This document shows, one piece after another, positions 52,084-61,485 of a stretch of 64,000 bases of DNA (position 1 is its first letter; the number at the start of each line of letters is the position of its first letter). The notes beneath the pieces were generated by a model. That model ran no database searches. It saw nothing but the letters and a program-made list of their open reading frames with translations, and had not been told where the DNA came from. The DNA is from Planococcus halotolerans (lineage in GTDB: Bacteria > Bacillota > Bacilli > Bacillales_A > Planococcaceae), in NCBI RefSeq assembly GCF_003289955.1, contig NZ_QLZR01000003.1, positions 248,001 through 312,000 of the forward strand. The letters run 5' to 3'. A program made the position numbers and the translations under genes.

Positions 52084-52680
52084 ATGGAAATGAATAAAGA
52101 AAAGTTGAGTCCGCAAGCATTGCGCACCAAGCAGCATTTCAAGCAGGCATTTACCGAATTGATCAATGAAAAAGGATACAGCCATGTATCGGTGACGGAT
52201 ATTGTCCAGCGGGCAGCTTATAACCGCGCAACATTCTATCTTCATTTTTTGGACAAGCCTCATATCACAGAAGAATTAAAACAGGAAATGTTCGAGCAGA
52301 TTAAAAGGAAAAGTATGGAGCGGTACACACCTGGGAAAATCATCACAACCGAATCCCTGGATACAGATTCGTTCGAATTGGTGTCTTTCATCTATGATAA
52401 TCGTTCGTTTTTTAACTTATATTTGATGGAAGATACCATTCCGGGTTTGCACCAGGATTTGCCGAAAGCTATTTTCGAATTGCTGGACGAGCAATTCACA
52501 CTGGTGGCAAAAGGAGGCCATGACCTCAACTCCAAGAAGTTCAAATTATATATGGCTCATGGGACAGCGGGTCTGATTCTTGATTGGGCAAGGAATGGAT
52601 ATTGTGAATCGCCGCGGGAAATTACAGGCGAATTGATCAATATTCTGCAGACGTTTGCTGTCGGATTTCGGGTGGAGTGA
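52084..52680 (+). CDS. TetR/AcrR family regulator (pair 3)
   Basis: A 198-residue TetR regulator: helix-turn-helix VSVTDIVQRAAYNRATFYLHF near residues 35-55 and a DhaS-like C-terminal domain resembling those of pairs 1 and 2. ATG 52084 lies 7 bases after GGAGGAG. Its targets probably include the divergent SDR and perhaps the MDR reductase 79 bases downstream. Confidence 0.88.
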   Translation: MEMNKEKLSPQALRTKQHFKQAFTELINEKGYSHVSVTDIVQRAAYNRATFYLHFLDKPHITEELKQEMFEQIKRKSMERYTPGKIITTESLDTDSFELVSFIYDNRSFFNLYLMEDTIPGLHQDLPKAIFELLDEQFTLVAKGGHDLNSKKFKLYMAHGTAGLILDWARNGYCESPREITGELINILQTFAVGFRVE

Positions 52681-52759
52681 AAGAGGATAACTGAACCTCA
52701 TGTGTAATACCAGGATAATCGGGAAGGAATAAAGGAGAGTGAGAAAGGAGAGGGAATAA

Positions 52760-53695
52760 ATGAAAGCAATTGTCATTGATCAATATGGTGGAAAAGAAGA
52801 GTTGAAAGAGCGTGAACTGGACCGTCCCAACATTGGAGAGAACGAAGTGCTGGTCGAAGTGCATGCCACTTCGATTAATCCGATAGACTGGAAATTACGT
52901 GAAGGCTATTTGAAAGAAATGCTTTCTTTTGAATTTCCGATCATACTCGGATGGGATGCGGCAGGAATTGTTGCAGAAACTGGTGGAAATGTTAAGGAGT
53001 TTCAGGCGGGTGACCGGGTATTTGTCCGCCCGGAGCTGACCCGTGACGGGACATACGCAGAATTTATTGCCACGGAAGAACGTTTACTTGCTAAAATGCC
53101 GGACAGTATGACTTATGAAGAAGGAGCCGCTATGCCGCTGGTCGGTCTGACGGCTTGGGAATGCCTGGTTGAAGTGGCGGGCATTAAGGAAGGCGATAAA
53201 GTGCTGATCCATGCGGGAGCTGGCGGAGTGGGCACTCACGCCATTCAAATCGCGAAAAGTTTCGGTGCTTATGTCGCAGCTACAGCCAGCGATAAAAATT
53301 TAGAGCTGCTCCAGTCACTGGGAGCCGATCAGGTGATTGACTATAAATCAGAAGCATTCGAAGAAGTAGTGAGAGACTTTGACATCGTGCTCGATCCGCT
53401 GGGAGGCGATATCCAGTCGAAAAGCTTCGGTGTGCTGAAAAAAGGCGGCACGCTGGTGTCGATTGCTGAGCCACCATCTGAAGAAGAAGCAGAAAAGTTT
53501 GGCGTTAAAGCAGGATATGTCTTCCTTCAGCCGGAAGGCAAGAAATTGCAGAAACTGGCCAAACTGTATGAAGAGGGCAAGCTGAAACCGGTGATTGGGG
53601 AAACCTTTGAATTTTCAGCGCAGGGACTGAAAGACGCACACGCTGCAAGCGAAACAAATCATGCGCAAGGGAAAATTGTCATTAAAGTGAAGTAA
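52760..53695 (+). CDS. Zinc-independent MDR family NADP oxidoreductase (quinone oxidoreductase-like)
   Basis: A 311-residue medium-chain reductase with the NADPH loop AGAGGVGTHAIQIAK and the quinone-reductase signature segment EEGAAMPLVGLTAWE. It lacks the zinc-binding cysteines of alcohol dehydrogenases. It probably reduces quinones or unsaturated carbonyls. It follows a TetR gene in the same direction and may share its transcript. The RBS is GGAGAGGG. Confidence 0.9.
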   Translation: MKAIVIDQYGGKEELKERELDRPNIGENEVLVEVHATSINPIDWKLREGYLKEMLSFEFPIILGWDAAGIVAETGGNVKEFQAGDRVFVRPELTRDGTYAEFIATEERLLAKMPDSMTYEEGAAMPLVGLTAWECLVEVAGIKEGDKVLIHAGAGGVGTHAIQIAKSFGAYVAATASDKNLELLQSLGADQVIDYKSEAFEEVVRDFDIVLDPLGGDIQSKSFGVLKKGGTLVSIAEPPSEEEAEKFGVKAGYVFLQPEGKKLQKLAKLYEEGKLKPVIGETFEFSAQGLKDAHAASETNHAQGKIVIKVK

Positions 53696-53866
53696 TGAAA
53701 AGTATAAAAGAAAAAATTATTTGGAAAATTCATCCGATATGCATTTTAATGGCTCGAAAGGGTAGACATTGATTAGGTGGGACAGACAAGAACTTCGGTC
53801 GCAATCCGCTCGAAGACCTTGCCCATACTAGATTGAGTTACCATCAAATGCAAAGGGGCGAATACC

Positions 53867-54067
53867 GTGGCAGAAAACAAAAATTACCGGGTCATATATC
53901 ATTTAGGCCAAGACGTTGAGGCTGTTCAAATTGTAGAAGCGGGAAGCCCCAAAGAAGCTGCTTGTGGACTGGATAAGAAAGAAATGAAAGACTTTCTAGG
54001 AGAAAACGACACACATTTTCAATTTAGAATGGAAGAAGTAAAAATGGTGAGTGTTAAAGAAGTGTGA
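53867..54067 (+). CDS. Small hypothetical protein (66 aa)
   Basis: An unrecognised soluble 66-residue protein with a GTG start after AAAGGGG and a strong terminator behind it. The pattern YRVIYHLG...VEAVQIVEAGSPKEAA suggests a short beta-beta-alpha domain. Function unknown. Confidence 0.68.
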   Translation: MAENKNYRVIYHLGQDVEAVQIVEAGSPKEAACGLDKKEMKDFLGENDTHFQFRMEEVKMVSVKEV

Positions 54068-54081
54068 GTCCAATTATCGAG

Positions 54082-54122
54082 ACTGCTATGTCCGGCTGTA
54101 AGCTGGACATAGCAGTTTTTTC
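54082..54122 (+). terminator. Terminator
   Basis: ACTGCTATGTCC pairs with GGACATAGCAGT, followed by six T residues. Confidence 0.92.
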
Positions 54123-54215
54123 ATTAGCTGCAAGGATCGAAACTAAGAAAAAAGGAATTTATGTCTGCAGAAAAAATGCTTTTATTATAAATAAACTGAT
54201 GAATCGAGGATATAT

Positions 54216-55010
54216 ATGGTGGAACACTTATTGGCAAGTATGAAGATTGTGGGAGACGACACTATCCAAAGAGTACAGCTGAAGCATCGGCAGTCACTCG
54301 TAAATGCCTTCAGCTTGGAGAAAGGAATGCGCATTTTGGAAATCGGCTGCGGCCAAGGGGATACAACGGTTGTTTTGGCAGATGCTGTGGGTGAAGAAGG
54401 GCGTGTGCTGGCGGTGGATATTGCGGATCCGGATTATGGTGCGCCGATAACACTGGGAGAAGCGACTTCAGCGATTGTCGCTTCTGCACTCGGCAGCCGT
54501 ATCGACTTCAAGCTGCAGACAGATTTTCTCGACTTGCCTGAGGAGAGTTTTGATGTGGCAATTCTTTCCCATTCCTCATGGTATTTTCGTAATCCGGAAC
54601 AGCTTCTCGCATATTTAAAAAAAATGCGGCGTATGGCCAAACGGATCTGTATTGCGGAATGGGATGTCAATTTTACCCGCATGTCGCAGCGTCCGCATTT
54701 TGCGGCGGCAGCAATTCTAGCGCTGTACAGTGAATTTATTGATAATGAAGGCAATATCCAGCACATGTTCAATTCACTTCAATTGCAGGAAATGCTTGGT
54801 ACAGCAGGATGGACAGTCGGGAAAACCGCTGTAGTTGATGCCGGCTATTTGCAAGACGGTAAGTGGGAAGCTGATTACGCAAAGAGTGTCCAGCAGGCGT
54901 TTTCCAGTGTGCCGAAACGGATTCAGTCGCTGGCCGCCAGTCTCTATGAAATGCTTGAAGTTGATGAAGAGGCCGAAAGCTTGGACAGTTTTGTAATTAC
55001 AGCGGAGTAA
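54216..55010 (+). CDS. Class I SAM-dependent methyltransferase
   Basis: A 264-residue methyltransferase with the SAM-binding motif ILEIGCGQGDTTVVLAD near residue 40, the acidic VDIADPD loop and a post-motif FDVAILSHSSWYF. The C-terminal half is helical and may bind the substrate, which cannot be guessed. The next gene follows 35 bases later without a terminator. Confidence 0.85.
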   Translation: MVEHLLASMKIVGDDTIQRVQLKHRQSLVNAFSLEKGMRILEIGCGQGDTTVVLADAVGEEGRVLAVDIADPDYGAPITLGEATSAIVASALGSRIDFKLQTDFLDLPEESFDVAILSHSSWYFRNPEQLLAYLKKMRRMAKRICIAEWDVNFTRMSQRPHFAAAAILALYSEFIDNEGNIQHMFNSLQLQEMLGTAGWTVGKTAVVDAGYLQDGKWEADYAKSVQQAFSSVPKRIQSLAASLYEMLEVDEEAESLDSFVITAE

Positions 55011-55045
55011 ACACGAGAAAATTTGGCGTGAGGGGAGGCGTAATG

Positions 55046-55582
55046 ATGATTTATGTCGCGCTTTTAAGGGGTATAAACGTTGGCGGCAACAATAAAGTGG
55101 ATATGAAAGAGCTGAAAAAGGTGTTTGAAGAAGCAGGTATGTCATCAGTTAAGACTTATATCAATTCAGGAAATATCATTTTTGCGGACAGCCTTCATGA
55201 AAAAGAAGAATTGCCGGCTATTTTAGAAGCGGCAATTCTGGTTCACTTCAATTTGAGCATCAAAGTGCTTGTATATAGCTTTGACGAATTCCAGCGGATA
55301 GCTGCAAGTATTCCGGATAATTGGACTAACGATCAGGATATGAAAAGTGATGTTTGGTTCTTATGGCCGGAAGCAGATGATGAGGCTGTACTGGAAAAGT
55401 TGACGATCAAGCCGGAAATCGACAGGGTGAACTATGTACCCGGCGCAGTTTTATGGTCTGTCGATAAGGAGTGCGTTACGAAAAGCGGTATGCAGAAAGT
55501 GATTGGGACAAAATTATATAAATTGGTGACCATCCGCAATGTCAACACGGTCAGGAAATTACTCGGGCTGATGGAAGAGTAA
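55046..55582 (+). CDS. DUF1697 family protein
   Basis: A 178-residue soluble protein of the DUF1697 family. The N-terminal signature YVALLRGINVGGNNKVDMKE and TYINSGNIIF are clear. Function unknown. ATG 55046 was preferred (7 bases after GGGGAGG). Confidence 0.9.
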   Translation: MIYVALLRGINVGGNNKVDMKELKKVFEEAGMSSVKTYINSGNIIFADSLHEKEELPAILEAAILVHFNLSIKVLVYSFDEFQRIAASIPDNWTNDQDMKSDVWFLWPEADDEAVLEKLTIKPEIDRVNYVPGAVLWSVDKECVTKSGMQKVIGTKLYKLVTIRNVNTVRKLLGLMEE

Positions 55583-55629
55583 GAGGGAAGCCGATGTATT
55601 GAAATTACTTCTTCATTCCAGTAAAGCTA

Positions 55630-55661
55630 AAAAAAGAGCCACTGCATCCGCAGAGGCTCTT
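55630..55661 (-). terminator. Terminator of the reverse-strand aldehyde dehydrogenase
   Basis: AAGAGCC-a-CTGC pairs with GCAG-a-GGCTCTT around a 4-base loop; the reverse strand continues in TTTTTTT. Confidence 0.85.
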
Positions 55662-55686
55662 AAATATTTATCGTGTTCTAACCACA

Positions 55687-57174
55687 TTATTCCGGAATAT
55701 GCGGCAAGTCTTTCGTGTTTGGATTGTTGATGATGTGAATGTTCACATACGATTTCAGACCTTGTTCACCGTATTCACGGCCAACACCGGATTGTTTTAC
55801 GCCGCCGAATTCATAGCGGACGTCGAGCCCCTGGATAGCGGCAGTATTGATCATCGTGGTGCCGGCTTCAATGCGTGCAGCCACTTCGATCGCTTCCTGA
55901 TCATCGCCCCAGACAGAACTTGTCAAACCGAAAATGCTGTCGTTGGCGAGGTGCACGGCTTCGTCGACATCGTCATATGCGACAATTGGTACTGTCGGGC
56001 CGAACTGCTCTTCTTTAACGATACGGTCTTCCTGCTTCGCGCCGACGACTAAGGTCGGTTGCATGAAGTAACCTTTCTCGAATAGTTCAGGGTCAAGAAT
56101 TTCTCCAAGTTTGTGGATTTCAGCACCGTTAGCCTGCGCATCATCCACAAGTTCCTGAACGTAGTCCTTCTGTTTTTTATTGTTGACAGGACCTAATGTC
56201 ACATCGCGGTTGAACGGATCGCCGACACGCACCCATTTGTTTGCCGCTTCGATATATTTTTCAACAAATTGATCATGCATCGAGCGCGGCACGTAAATGC
56301 GTTTAGCGATCATGCAGATTTCGCCGGCCGTCAGGAAATTTGAAACGACTAAGCGGCGCATGGCTTTTTCGTCATTCGGATCAAAGCTTGGCAGCATGAT
56401 TGCCGGGTCGTTGCCGCCGAGTTCAAGCGTCAATTCCTTAACGGTCGGAGCCGCCGCTTCCATAATCTTGCGTCCGGTTTCTGTACCGCCAGTAAAGGCG
56501 ATTTTCATGACTTTCGGATTCGAGGTCATTTCAATGCCGACATCCGCTTCGCCGTTCAGCACATTCACGACGCCTGGAGGGAATTCCTCCGCAATGATAT
56601 CGAGCACGACGGTCACGGCAAGCGGTGCGAGCGGGCTTGGTTTCACGACAATCGTATTGCCGGCCAGCAGGGCAGGAGCGACTTTGATTGTCGACAGGGA
56701 AATCGGATAGTTCCATGGTGCAATGGCCGAAACAACGCCAATCGGATCATGCTTGATGATTGTCGTGCCGTTTTCATCTTCACGGACATCATCGCCTATC
56801 ACATCTTTTGCTGTTTTACAGGCGTGCTCCATCCATGCGATTGAAACGTATAATTCACCTTCAGAGTCGTATACCGGTTTACCATGTTCGCGGGACAGTA
56901 GTTCCGTGATCTCCTTTTGCGAATCCTGCAATCTTTTGATTGCGCGTTGCATACGTTCAATACGCTCTTCAAGCGAACTATTGCGCCAAGTTTTGAACGC
57001 TTCGTCGGCTGCATCGATTGCGCGGACCGTATCTTCTTTTGTATTCAAGGGCGCGTAGCCGACAATCTCTGACGGATTCGACGGATTCTCCCGGGTGATT
57101 TTATCTTTCGTATCCACTTTTTCTCCGTTTATAAGAGCATGTACTGTAACTGGTTCATGTACCAATTCAATCAT
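55687..57174 (-). CDS. Aldehyde dehydrogenase
   Basis: A 495-residue NAD(P)-dependent aldehyde dehydrogenase with Asn155 (PWNYP), Glu251 (LELGGN) and the catalytic Cys287 in GEICMIAKRIYV. The GGN in place of GGK after the general base and the GEICM context differ from the enzyme at 1616, so the two are distinct subfamilies. Substrate unknown. It lies among quinone reductase, YfmJ and Old Yellow Enzyme genes, consistent with detoxifying reactive aldehydes. Confidence 0.92.
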   Translation of the reverse strand: MIELVHEPVTVHALINGEKVDTKDKITRENPSNPSEIVGYAPLNTKEDTVRAIDAADEAFKTWRNSSLEERIERMQRAIKRLQDSQKEITELLSREHGKPVYDSEGELYVSIAWMEHACKTAKDVIGDDVREDENGTTIIKHDPIGVVSAIAPWNYPISLSTIKVAPALLAGNTIVVKPSPLAPLAVTVVLDIIAEEFPPGVVNVLNGEADVGIEMTSNPKVMKIAFTGGTETGRKIMEAAAPTVKELTLELGGNDPAIMLPSFDPNDEKAMRRLVVSNFLTAGEICMIAKRIYVPRSMHDQFVEKYIEAANKWVRVGDPFNRDVTLGPVNNKKQKDYVQELVDDAQANGAEIHKLGEILDPELFEKGYFMQPTLVVGAKQEDRIVKEEQFGPTVPIVAYDDVDEAVHLANDSIFGLTSSVWGDDQEAIEVAARIEAGTTMINTAAIQGLDVRYEFGGVKQSGVGREYGEQGLKSYVNIHIINNPNTKDLPHIPE

Positions 57175-57341
57175 TCCTTTCTTAAAATGGATCAGAGTAA
57201 CTGCTTATATAGTTTTCCCTGTATTATCGATGATAAACTTGCGGACATTTTTTCAAATAAAACAGAAAACCCGCTCCCTGTTTGGCAAGGTGCGGGTTTA
57301 AATTAAGTTTCATAGTGAGGTGCTGGTTCAATGACGTATTA

Positions 57342-57367
57342 TAAAAAAACCTCCACAGTTGTGGAGG
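57342..57367 (-). terminator. Terminator of the YfmJ-like gene
   Basis: CCTCCAC-agtt-GTGGAGG, with seven T residues on the reverse strand. It lies about 190 bases after the stop codon. Confidence 0.85.
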
Positions 57368-57379
57368 GTTCTAAAATTA

Positions 57380-57410
57380 CGGATTCTTTTCGAGGTGCGA
57401 AAAGAATCCG
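57380..57410. repeat. 13-bp perfect inverted repeat
   Basis: CGGATTCTTTTCG-aggtg-CGAAAAGAATCCG. No T tract follows on either strand, so it is probably an RNA hairpin in the 3' region of the YfmJ-like transcript or a protein-binding site. Confidence 0.6.
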
Positions 57411-57557
57411 GTTAGGATGTAGGGAATCGTTGGCTCTTTGGAAGGAGAGACCTTTAAAATTAGCTTGCCGATCATAAATGACTGCTAGCCGATCACAAAC
57501 GCATTACAACCGCTTCCTACCCAACAAATCCACGTTCTTTTACTTCAAAAATAAACT

Positions 57558-58586
57558 CTAAAGTTCCGCAAACTCCGGATCTGCGACTTTCACCAATTGT
57601 TTGCCGAGATTTGATCCTTCGAACAATCCGAAAAATGCCTGAGGTGTATTTTCAAAACCTTCAACGATGGTTTCCTCGTATTTCAGCTTGCCTTCCTGCA
57701 GCCATTTGCCTAAATCAGTGGCACCGGTGCGGAATTCGGATGCGTAATCGCCGAGAGTGAAGCCTTTCATCATGGAGCTTGTCGTGATGAATTTCCACTG
57801 GATGCGCGGGCCGATATCTGCACCAGGCGTGTTATAGGAAGAAATGGTTCCACATAACACAACGCGTGCTTTATTGTTCAGCTCCCAAATCACTGCATCG
57901 GAAACTTCGCCGCCGACATTGTCGAAGTAGACATCGACGCCGTCAGGCAATGCCTGTTTCAAATCTTCTTTAAAACTGTCCGATTTATAATTTACTGCAG
58001 CGTCAAAACCGAGTTCGTTGATCAGGTAATCGATTTTTTCCTGTGAACCGGCGATGCCGACAGCGCGTGCGCCTTTCAATTTAGCGATTTGGCCCACAAC
58101 CGAACCGACTGCCCCAGCTGCGCCTGAGACAACGACTGTTTCGCCAGCTAGCGGCTTGCCGATATCAAGAAGCCCGAAATAGGCAGTCAAACCCGTTAAT
58201 CCTAAAATACCAAGACGCGTCGTAATCGGGGCAATTGTTGGGTCGACTTTTTGGGCCTTCTCCGCTTTGGCGATATTGTATTCCGCCCATTTCAGCGTGC
58301 CGTTGACGATGTCGCCTTTTTGCAGAAGCTCTGAATTCGATTCCACGACTTCAGCAAGGATTCCTCCGGAAATCGCTTCGTTCAATTTATAGGGAGCCAC
58401 GTATGATTTCACGTCCCGCATACGTCCGCGCATATAAGGATCGACGGAAAGGTAAAGGGTTTTAAGCAAGACTTCGCCTTCGCCGGGTGATCCAATCTCT
58501 TTTTCTATAAAAGCAAAATCATCGTTGGATGGCGTGCCTTCAGGGCGATTTGCCAAATGGATTTCTTTATATGTTTTCGGTGTCAT
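57558..58586 (-). CDS. YfmJ-like MDR NADP-dependent oxidoreductase
   Basis: A 342-residue zinc-free MDR reductase close to YfmJ/CurA and leukotriene B4 12-hydroxydehydrogenases: LSVDPYMRGRM near residue 50, the NADPH loop SGAAGAVGSVVGQIAK, and YFDNVGG. It likely reduces the double bond of alpha,beta-unsaturated carbonyls with NADPH. Divergent from an Old Yellow Enzyme gene of similar activity. GGAGG precedes the start. Confidence 0.9.
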   Translation of the reverse strand: MTPKTYKEIHLANRPEGTPSNDDFAFIEKEIGSPGEGEVLLKTLYLSVDPYMRGRMRDVKSYVAPYKLNEAISGGILAEVVESNSELLQKGDIVNGTLKWAEYNIAKAEKAQKVDPTIAPITTRLGILGLTGLTAYFGLLDIGKPLAGETVVVSGAAGAVGSVVGQIAKLKGARAVGIAGSQEKIDYLINELGFDAAVNYKSDSFKEDLKQALPDGVDVYFDNVGGEVSDAVIWELNNKARVVLCGTISSYNTPGADIGPRIQWKFITTSSMMKGFTLGDYASEFRTGATDLGKWLQEGKLKYEETIVEGFENTPQAFFGLFEGSNLGKQLVKVADPEFAEL

Positions 58587-58739
58587 GCAAATTCCTCCTC
58601 AAAATTCTATTCGGAAAAATCGTACCATTGTAAAAGAATGGAATCAAAAATTACAGCCTGCAAGCTTGAATTCTTGTAGTGGAATGGAGGCTATGCTATT
58701 TTGAAATAACGAAGCTCATGAGAAAAGAGGAACTTATAT

Positions 58740-59873
58740 ATGAAATCACAATTCAAATCTTTATTCGAAGAAATCACGTTACCGAACGGTGTAGTGTTGA
58801 ATGACCGTTTGGGCGTTGCACCAATGACCACGTACTCAGGCAATCCGGATGGCACTGTATCGGACGAGGAACTTGCTTATTACCGCCGCCGTTCAAATAT
58901 CGGCAGCCTGTTCGTTTCGGCGTGTATCGCTGTATCTGAAAACGGCATTGCGTTTCCGAACCAATTTGTCGCTTTCAAGGACGAGGTACTGCCGCGCTTG
59001 ACGCAAATGGCAACCGAGATGAAAGCGAATGGCAATAAAGCTATTCTTCAAATCCAGCACGGCGGACGCCAGGGACAGCCGGCGCTGATTAAAACCAACG
59101 AAACGGTTGCCCCAAGTGCAGTTGAAGGTCCTGCTGGCAGACCGACACCGCGCGCACTGAGAACTGATGAAATTACGGACATCATCCGTGATTTCGGCGA
59201 AGCGACGCGCCGTGCGATTAAAGCCGGTTTTGACGGCGTTGAAATCCATGGTGCCAATACGTATCTGATTCAGCAATTCGTTTCGGAAGTAACAAATCGC
59301 CGTGAAGACGAATGGGGCGGCAGCCTCGAGAATCGCCTGAAATTCCCGCTGGCTGTATTGGCGGAAGTGAAACGAGTGGCAGCGGAATACGCGGATGAGC
59401 AATTCATCATCGGCTATCGTTTGTCTCCGGAAGAATACAGCCCGGAAGGTATCGGTTATACAATCGATGAAACGAAGGTTCTGACTGATAAATTGATTGC
59501 TGGGGGAATTCATTATCTGCATGTATCGTTGATGGATTTCCAAAAACTGCCGCATGATGATAAAGCGGAAGGCAGCATCGTCGAAATCCTGTCAAAACAG
59601 ATTGCTGGACGAGTGGCATTTGTCGTCGTCGGCAGTGTGAAAAAACCGGCAGAAGCAGTCGCGGCTCTTGAAGAAGGAGCGGACATGGTCGTGATGGGAC
59701 GCCAGGTGCTGGCTGATCCGGAATGGACAGAGAAAGTGAAATCAGGCAGAGAAGACGAAATCAATGAAAACGTTCCAAAGGAAATGATTGGCAAGCTCGA
59801 TATTCCTGGACCGCTATGGGAACGGATGGTCACTTATAAAATGGTGGAAATCGATGAAGAAGTGGAAGTTTAA
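58740..59873 (+). CDS. Old Yellow Enzyme family NADH:flavin oxidoreductase
   Basis: A 377-residue FMN TIM-barrel enzyme: RLGVAPMTTYSG at the start, LQIQHGGRQG, the substrate-binding EIHGANTYLIQQFVS (with His-x-x-Asn), and the FMN-phosphate region VVVGSVKKP...MGRQVLADP. These enzymes reduce activated alkenes and quinones. Divergent from the YfmJ-like gene. Strong terminator downstream. Confidence 0.92.
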   Translation: MKSQFKSLFEEITLPNGVVLNDRLGVAPMTTYSGNPDGTVSDEELAYYRRRSNIGSLFVSACIAVSENGIAFPNQFVAFKDEVLPRLTQMATEMKANGNKAILQIQHGGRQGQPALIKTNETVAPSAVEGPAGRPTPRALRTDEITDIIRDFGEATRRAIKAGFDGVEIHGANTYLIQQFVSEVTNRREDEWGGSLENRLKFPLAVLAEVKRVAAEYADEQFIIGYRLSPEEYSPEGIGYTIDETKVLTDKLIAGGIHYLHVSLMDFQKLPHDDKAEGSIVEILSKQIAGRVAFVVVGSVKKPAEAVAALEEGADMVVMGRQVLADPEWTEKVKSGREDEINENVPKEMIGKLDIPGPLWERMVTYKMVEIDEEVEV

Positions 59874-59891
59874 TCCCGATATCTAACTTAC

Positions 59892-59927
59892 AAAGCTCCC
59901 TGACCGTTATTCGGCCAGGGAGCTTTT
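59892..59927. terminator. Bidirectional terminator
   Basis: AAAGCTCCCTG pairs with CAGGGAGCTTT with an inner CCG/CGG, between convergent genes. Confidence 0.9.
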
Positions 59928-59936
59928 TGGTTCTCA

Positions 59937-60458
59937 TTAAATAATTTTGCCATTCACTTCAGTCGAAACCTTCGCTTTTGCATCCTGTGATTCATGCAGT
60001 TTCACCATGACGAACCGGGCAACTGGCTGGATGACCAGGCTTTCAGCTGCCAGAACGATGACAAAATTGCGCGGCCAGTTGAGCAGCCAGTTGCTGAACA
60101 GCTCTGAATGGAAGCCGTTTCCGACAACGTCACCGATAAAAGTCATTGCTGCAGACATGCCGAGTACGGTAAACAGAATACGGAACAGGATCTTCGAGTT
60201 GAAGCTGTCTTCCGGTTTCGTGAATTTTGCCGTCAACGCCTCTGCAATTCGGCCGAAAATGGCAGGTTCAATAATCATGACGATGATCCAGATGATCGGC
60301 AGCATCTTTAAAATCGTAAAGGCTACTTCACCGTTAAAATCGCCTGCGAAATAAATGGCGCTGTAAGTTGTCATGAAAAAAACCGTCAGTGTGGAAATAA
60401 TCGTGCCGTATAAAAGTCCTTCTTTGCCGTTGCGCGGCAGTCGTTTTTCTAAATGCAT
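59937..60458 (-). CDS. DUF2798 family membrane protein
   Basis: A 173-residue membrane protein with four helices in two repeats, each with the DUF2798 pattern (GTIISTLTVFFMTTYSAI and RILFTVLGMSAAMTFIG). Function unknown. The in-frame sequence upstream to 60545 is open, but ATG 60458 begins the basic stretch MHLEKRLPRNGKEG typical of the family. The ribosome site AAAAGGGG is 12 bases away, which is long. Confidence 0.78.
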   Translation of the reverse strand: MHLEKRLPRNGKEGLLYGTIISTLTVFFMTTYSAIYFAGDFNGEVAFTILKMLPIIWIIVMIIEPAIFGRIAEALTAKFTKPEDSFNSKILFRILFTVLGMSAAMTFIGDVVGNGFHSELFSNWLLNWPRNFVIVLAAESLVIQPVARFVMVKLHESQDAKAKVSTEVNGKII

Positions 60459-60565
60459 AGTATCTGTTAACCCCTTTTCTGGTGCCTTCTTTTTAAGACT
60501 GTTGCTAACTATAGCAAATAAGAAAGGGGATTCGTAAGTGTCCATTGTGTGACAGTATCAGATGA

Positions 60566-60598
60566 AAAGGCAGAAAGCTTATGCAGCTTTCTGCCTTT
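60566..60598 (-). terminator. Terminator of the SDR gene
   Basis: AAAGGCAGAAAGCT pairs with AGCTTTCTGCCTTT around 5 bases; continues TTTTC on the reverse strand. Confidence 0.9.
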
Positions 60599-60626
60599 AA
60601 CAATTAATGAAATGAAAAACAATTTC

Positions 60627-61376
60627 TTATTTCGTATTCGTGAATCCGCCATCGATGCGGATCACGTCGCCATTGATGTACTGTGCTTTTGAAATCAGCA
60701 GGAAAGTAACAAGTTCCGCGACTTCATCCGCTGTACCAAGGCGTTTTTGCGGGATGCCGGCTTCCGCATTCTTCTTCATCTCCAGGTTGGCATCGAAATA
60801 AGCTTTGACCATCGGCGTTTCAGTTGGTCCCGGTGCAACGGCATTGACACGCAAACCGTCTTTTGCGTACTCGGCAACAAGTGATTTCGTCATGCCGACG
60901 ATACCGTGTTTGGTCGCTGAATAGGTGACGACTGTATCCTGGCCGATGACGCCGGCACTTGATGCGGTATTGACTATTGAACCGCCGCCGTTTTTCACCA
61001 TCACTTCCGCGACATAGCGAAGGCCATAAAGTGCGCCGAGCATATTGATGCCGACAATCTGTTCGATTTCTTTTATATCGGTTTCAAGGAAGTACTTACC
61101 GCTTCCTGAAATACCGGCATTATTGAAGAAATAATCAATCGAGCCAAAATGTTCCACCGTTTTGTCGACGTAGTTTTTCACTTCTTCCGCTTTCGATACA
61201 TCGGCTTTGATGAAAAGGGCGTCCGCGCCGAGCTCTTTCACTTTGCTGACGGTTTCATTGCCGCCTTCTTCATTTATATCGACCACTGCAATGTTGACAC
61301 CATCCTGTGCCAGGCGCAACGCTGTTGATTGTCCGAGTCCACTGCCTGCACCTGTGATAATTGCCACTTTACTCAT
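60627..61376 (-). CDS. SDR family oxidoreductase
   Basis: A 249-residue SDR with TGAGSGLGQSTA, NNAG, catalytic Ser in TASSAG and Tyr-x3-Lys in TYSATKHG, similar to the SDR at 51144. Unlike the other three SDRs in the window it has no divergent TetR gene. Substrate unknown. GGAGG on the reverse strand precedes the ATG. Confidence 0.92.
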   Translation of the reverse strand: MSKVAIITGAGSGLGQSTALRLAQDGVNIAVVDINEEGGNETVSKVKELGADALFIKADVSKAEEVKNYVDKTVEHFGSIDYFFNNAGISGSGKYFLETDIKEIEQIVGINMLGALYGLRYVAEVMVKNGGGSIVNTASSAGVIGQDTVVTYSATKHGIVGMTKSLVAEYAKDGLRVNAVAPGPTETPMVKAYFDANLEMKKNAEAGIPQKRLGTADEVAELVTFLLISKAQYINGDVIRIDGGFTNTK

Positions 61377-61485
61377 AATGAAATCTGCCTCCTGTTTTAT
61401 TTATTGCATACCTTAACTTGTGTATGCTTCCCATAATACGGGTACCCGATTTCGAAAAGGGCTAATCAGAAGGAAGATTCGGACT

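Larger units (their letters stand above)
57175..57557. other. Intergenic region with terminator, inverted repeat and short direct repeats
   Basis: No gene. AAACCCGC/GCGGGTTT (57267-57299) is a second, weaker terminator-like stem on the reverse strand. At 57455-57502 two ~22-bp units share the core GCCGATCA-(T/C)-AAA. It should also contain the promoter of the aldehyde dehydrogenase. Confidence 0.6.
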
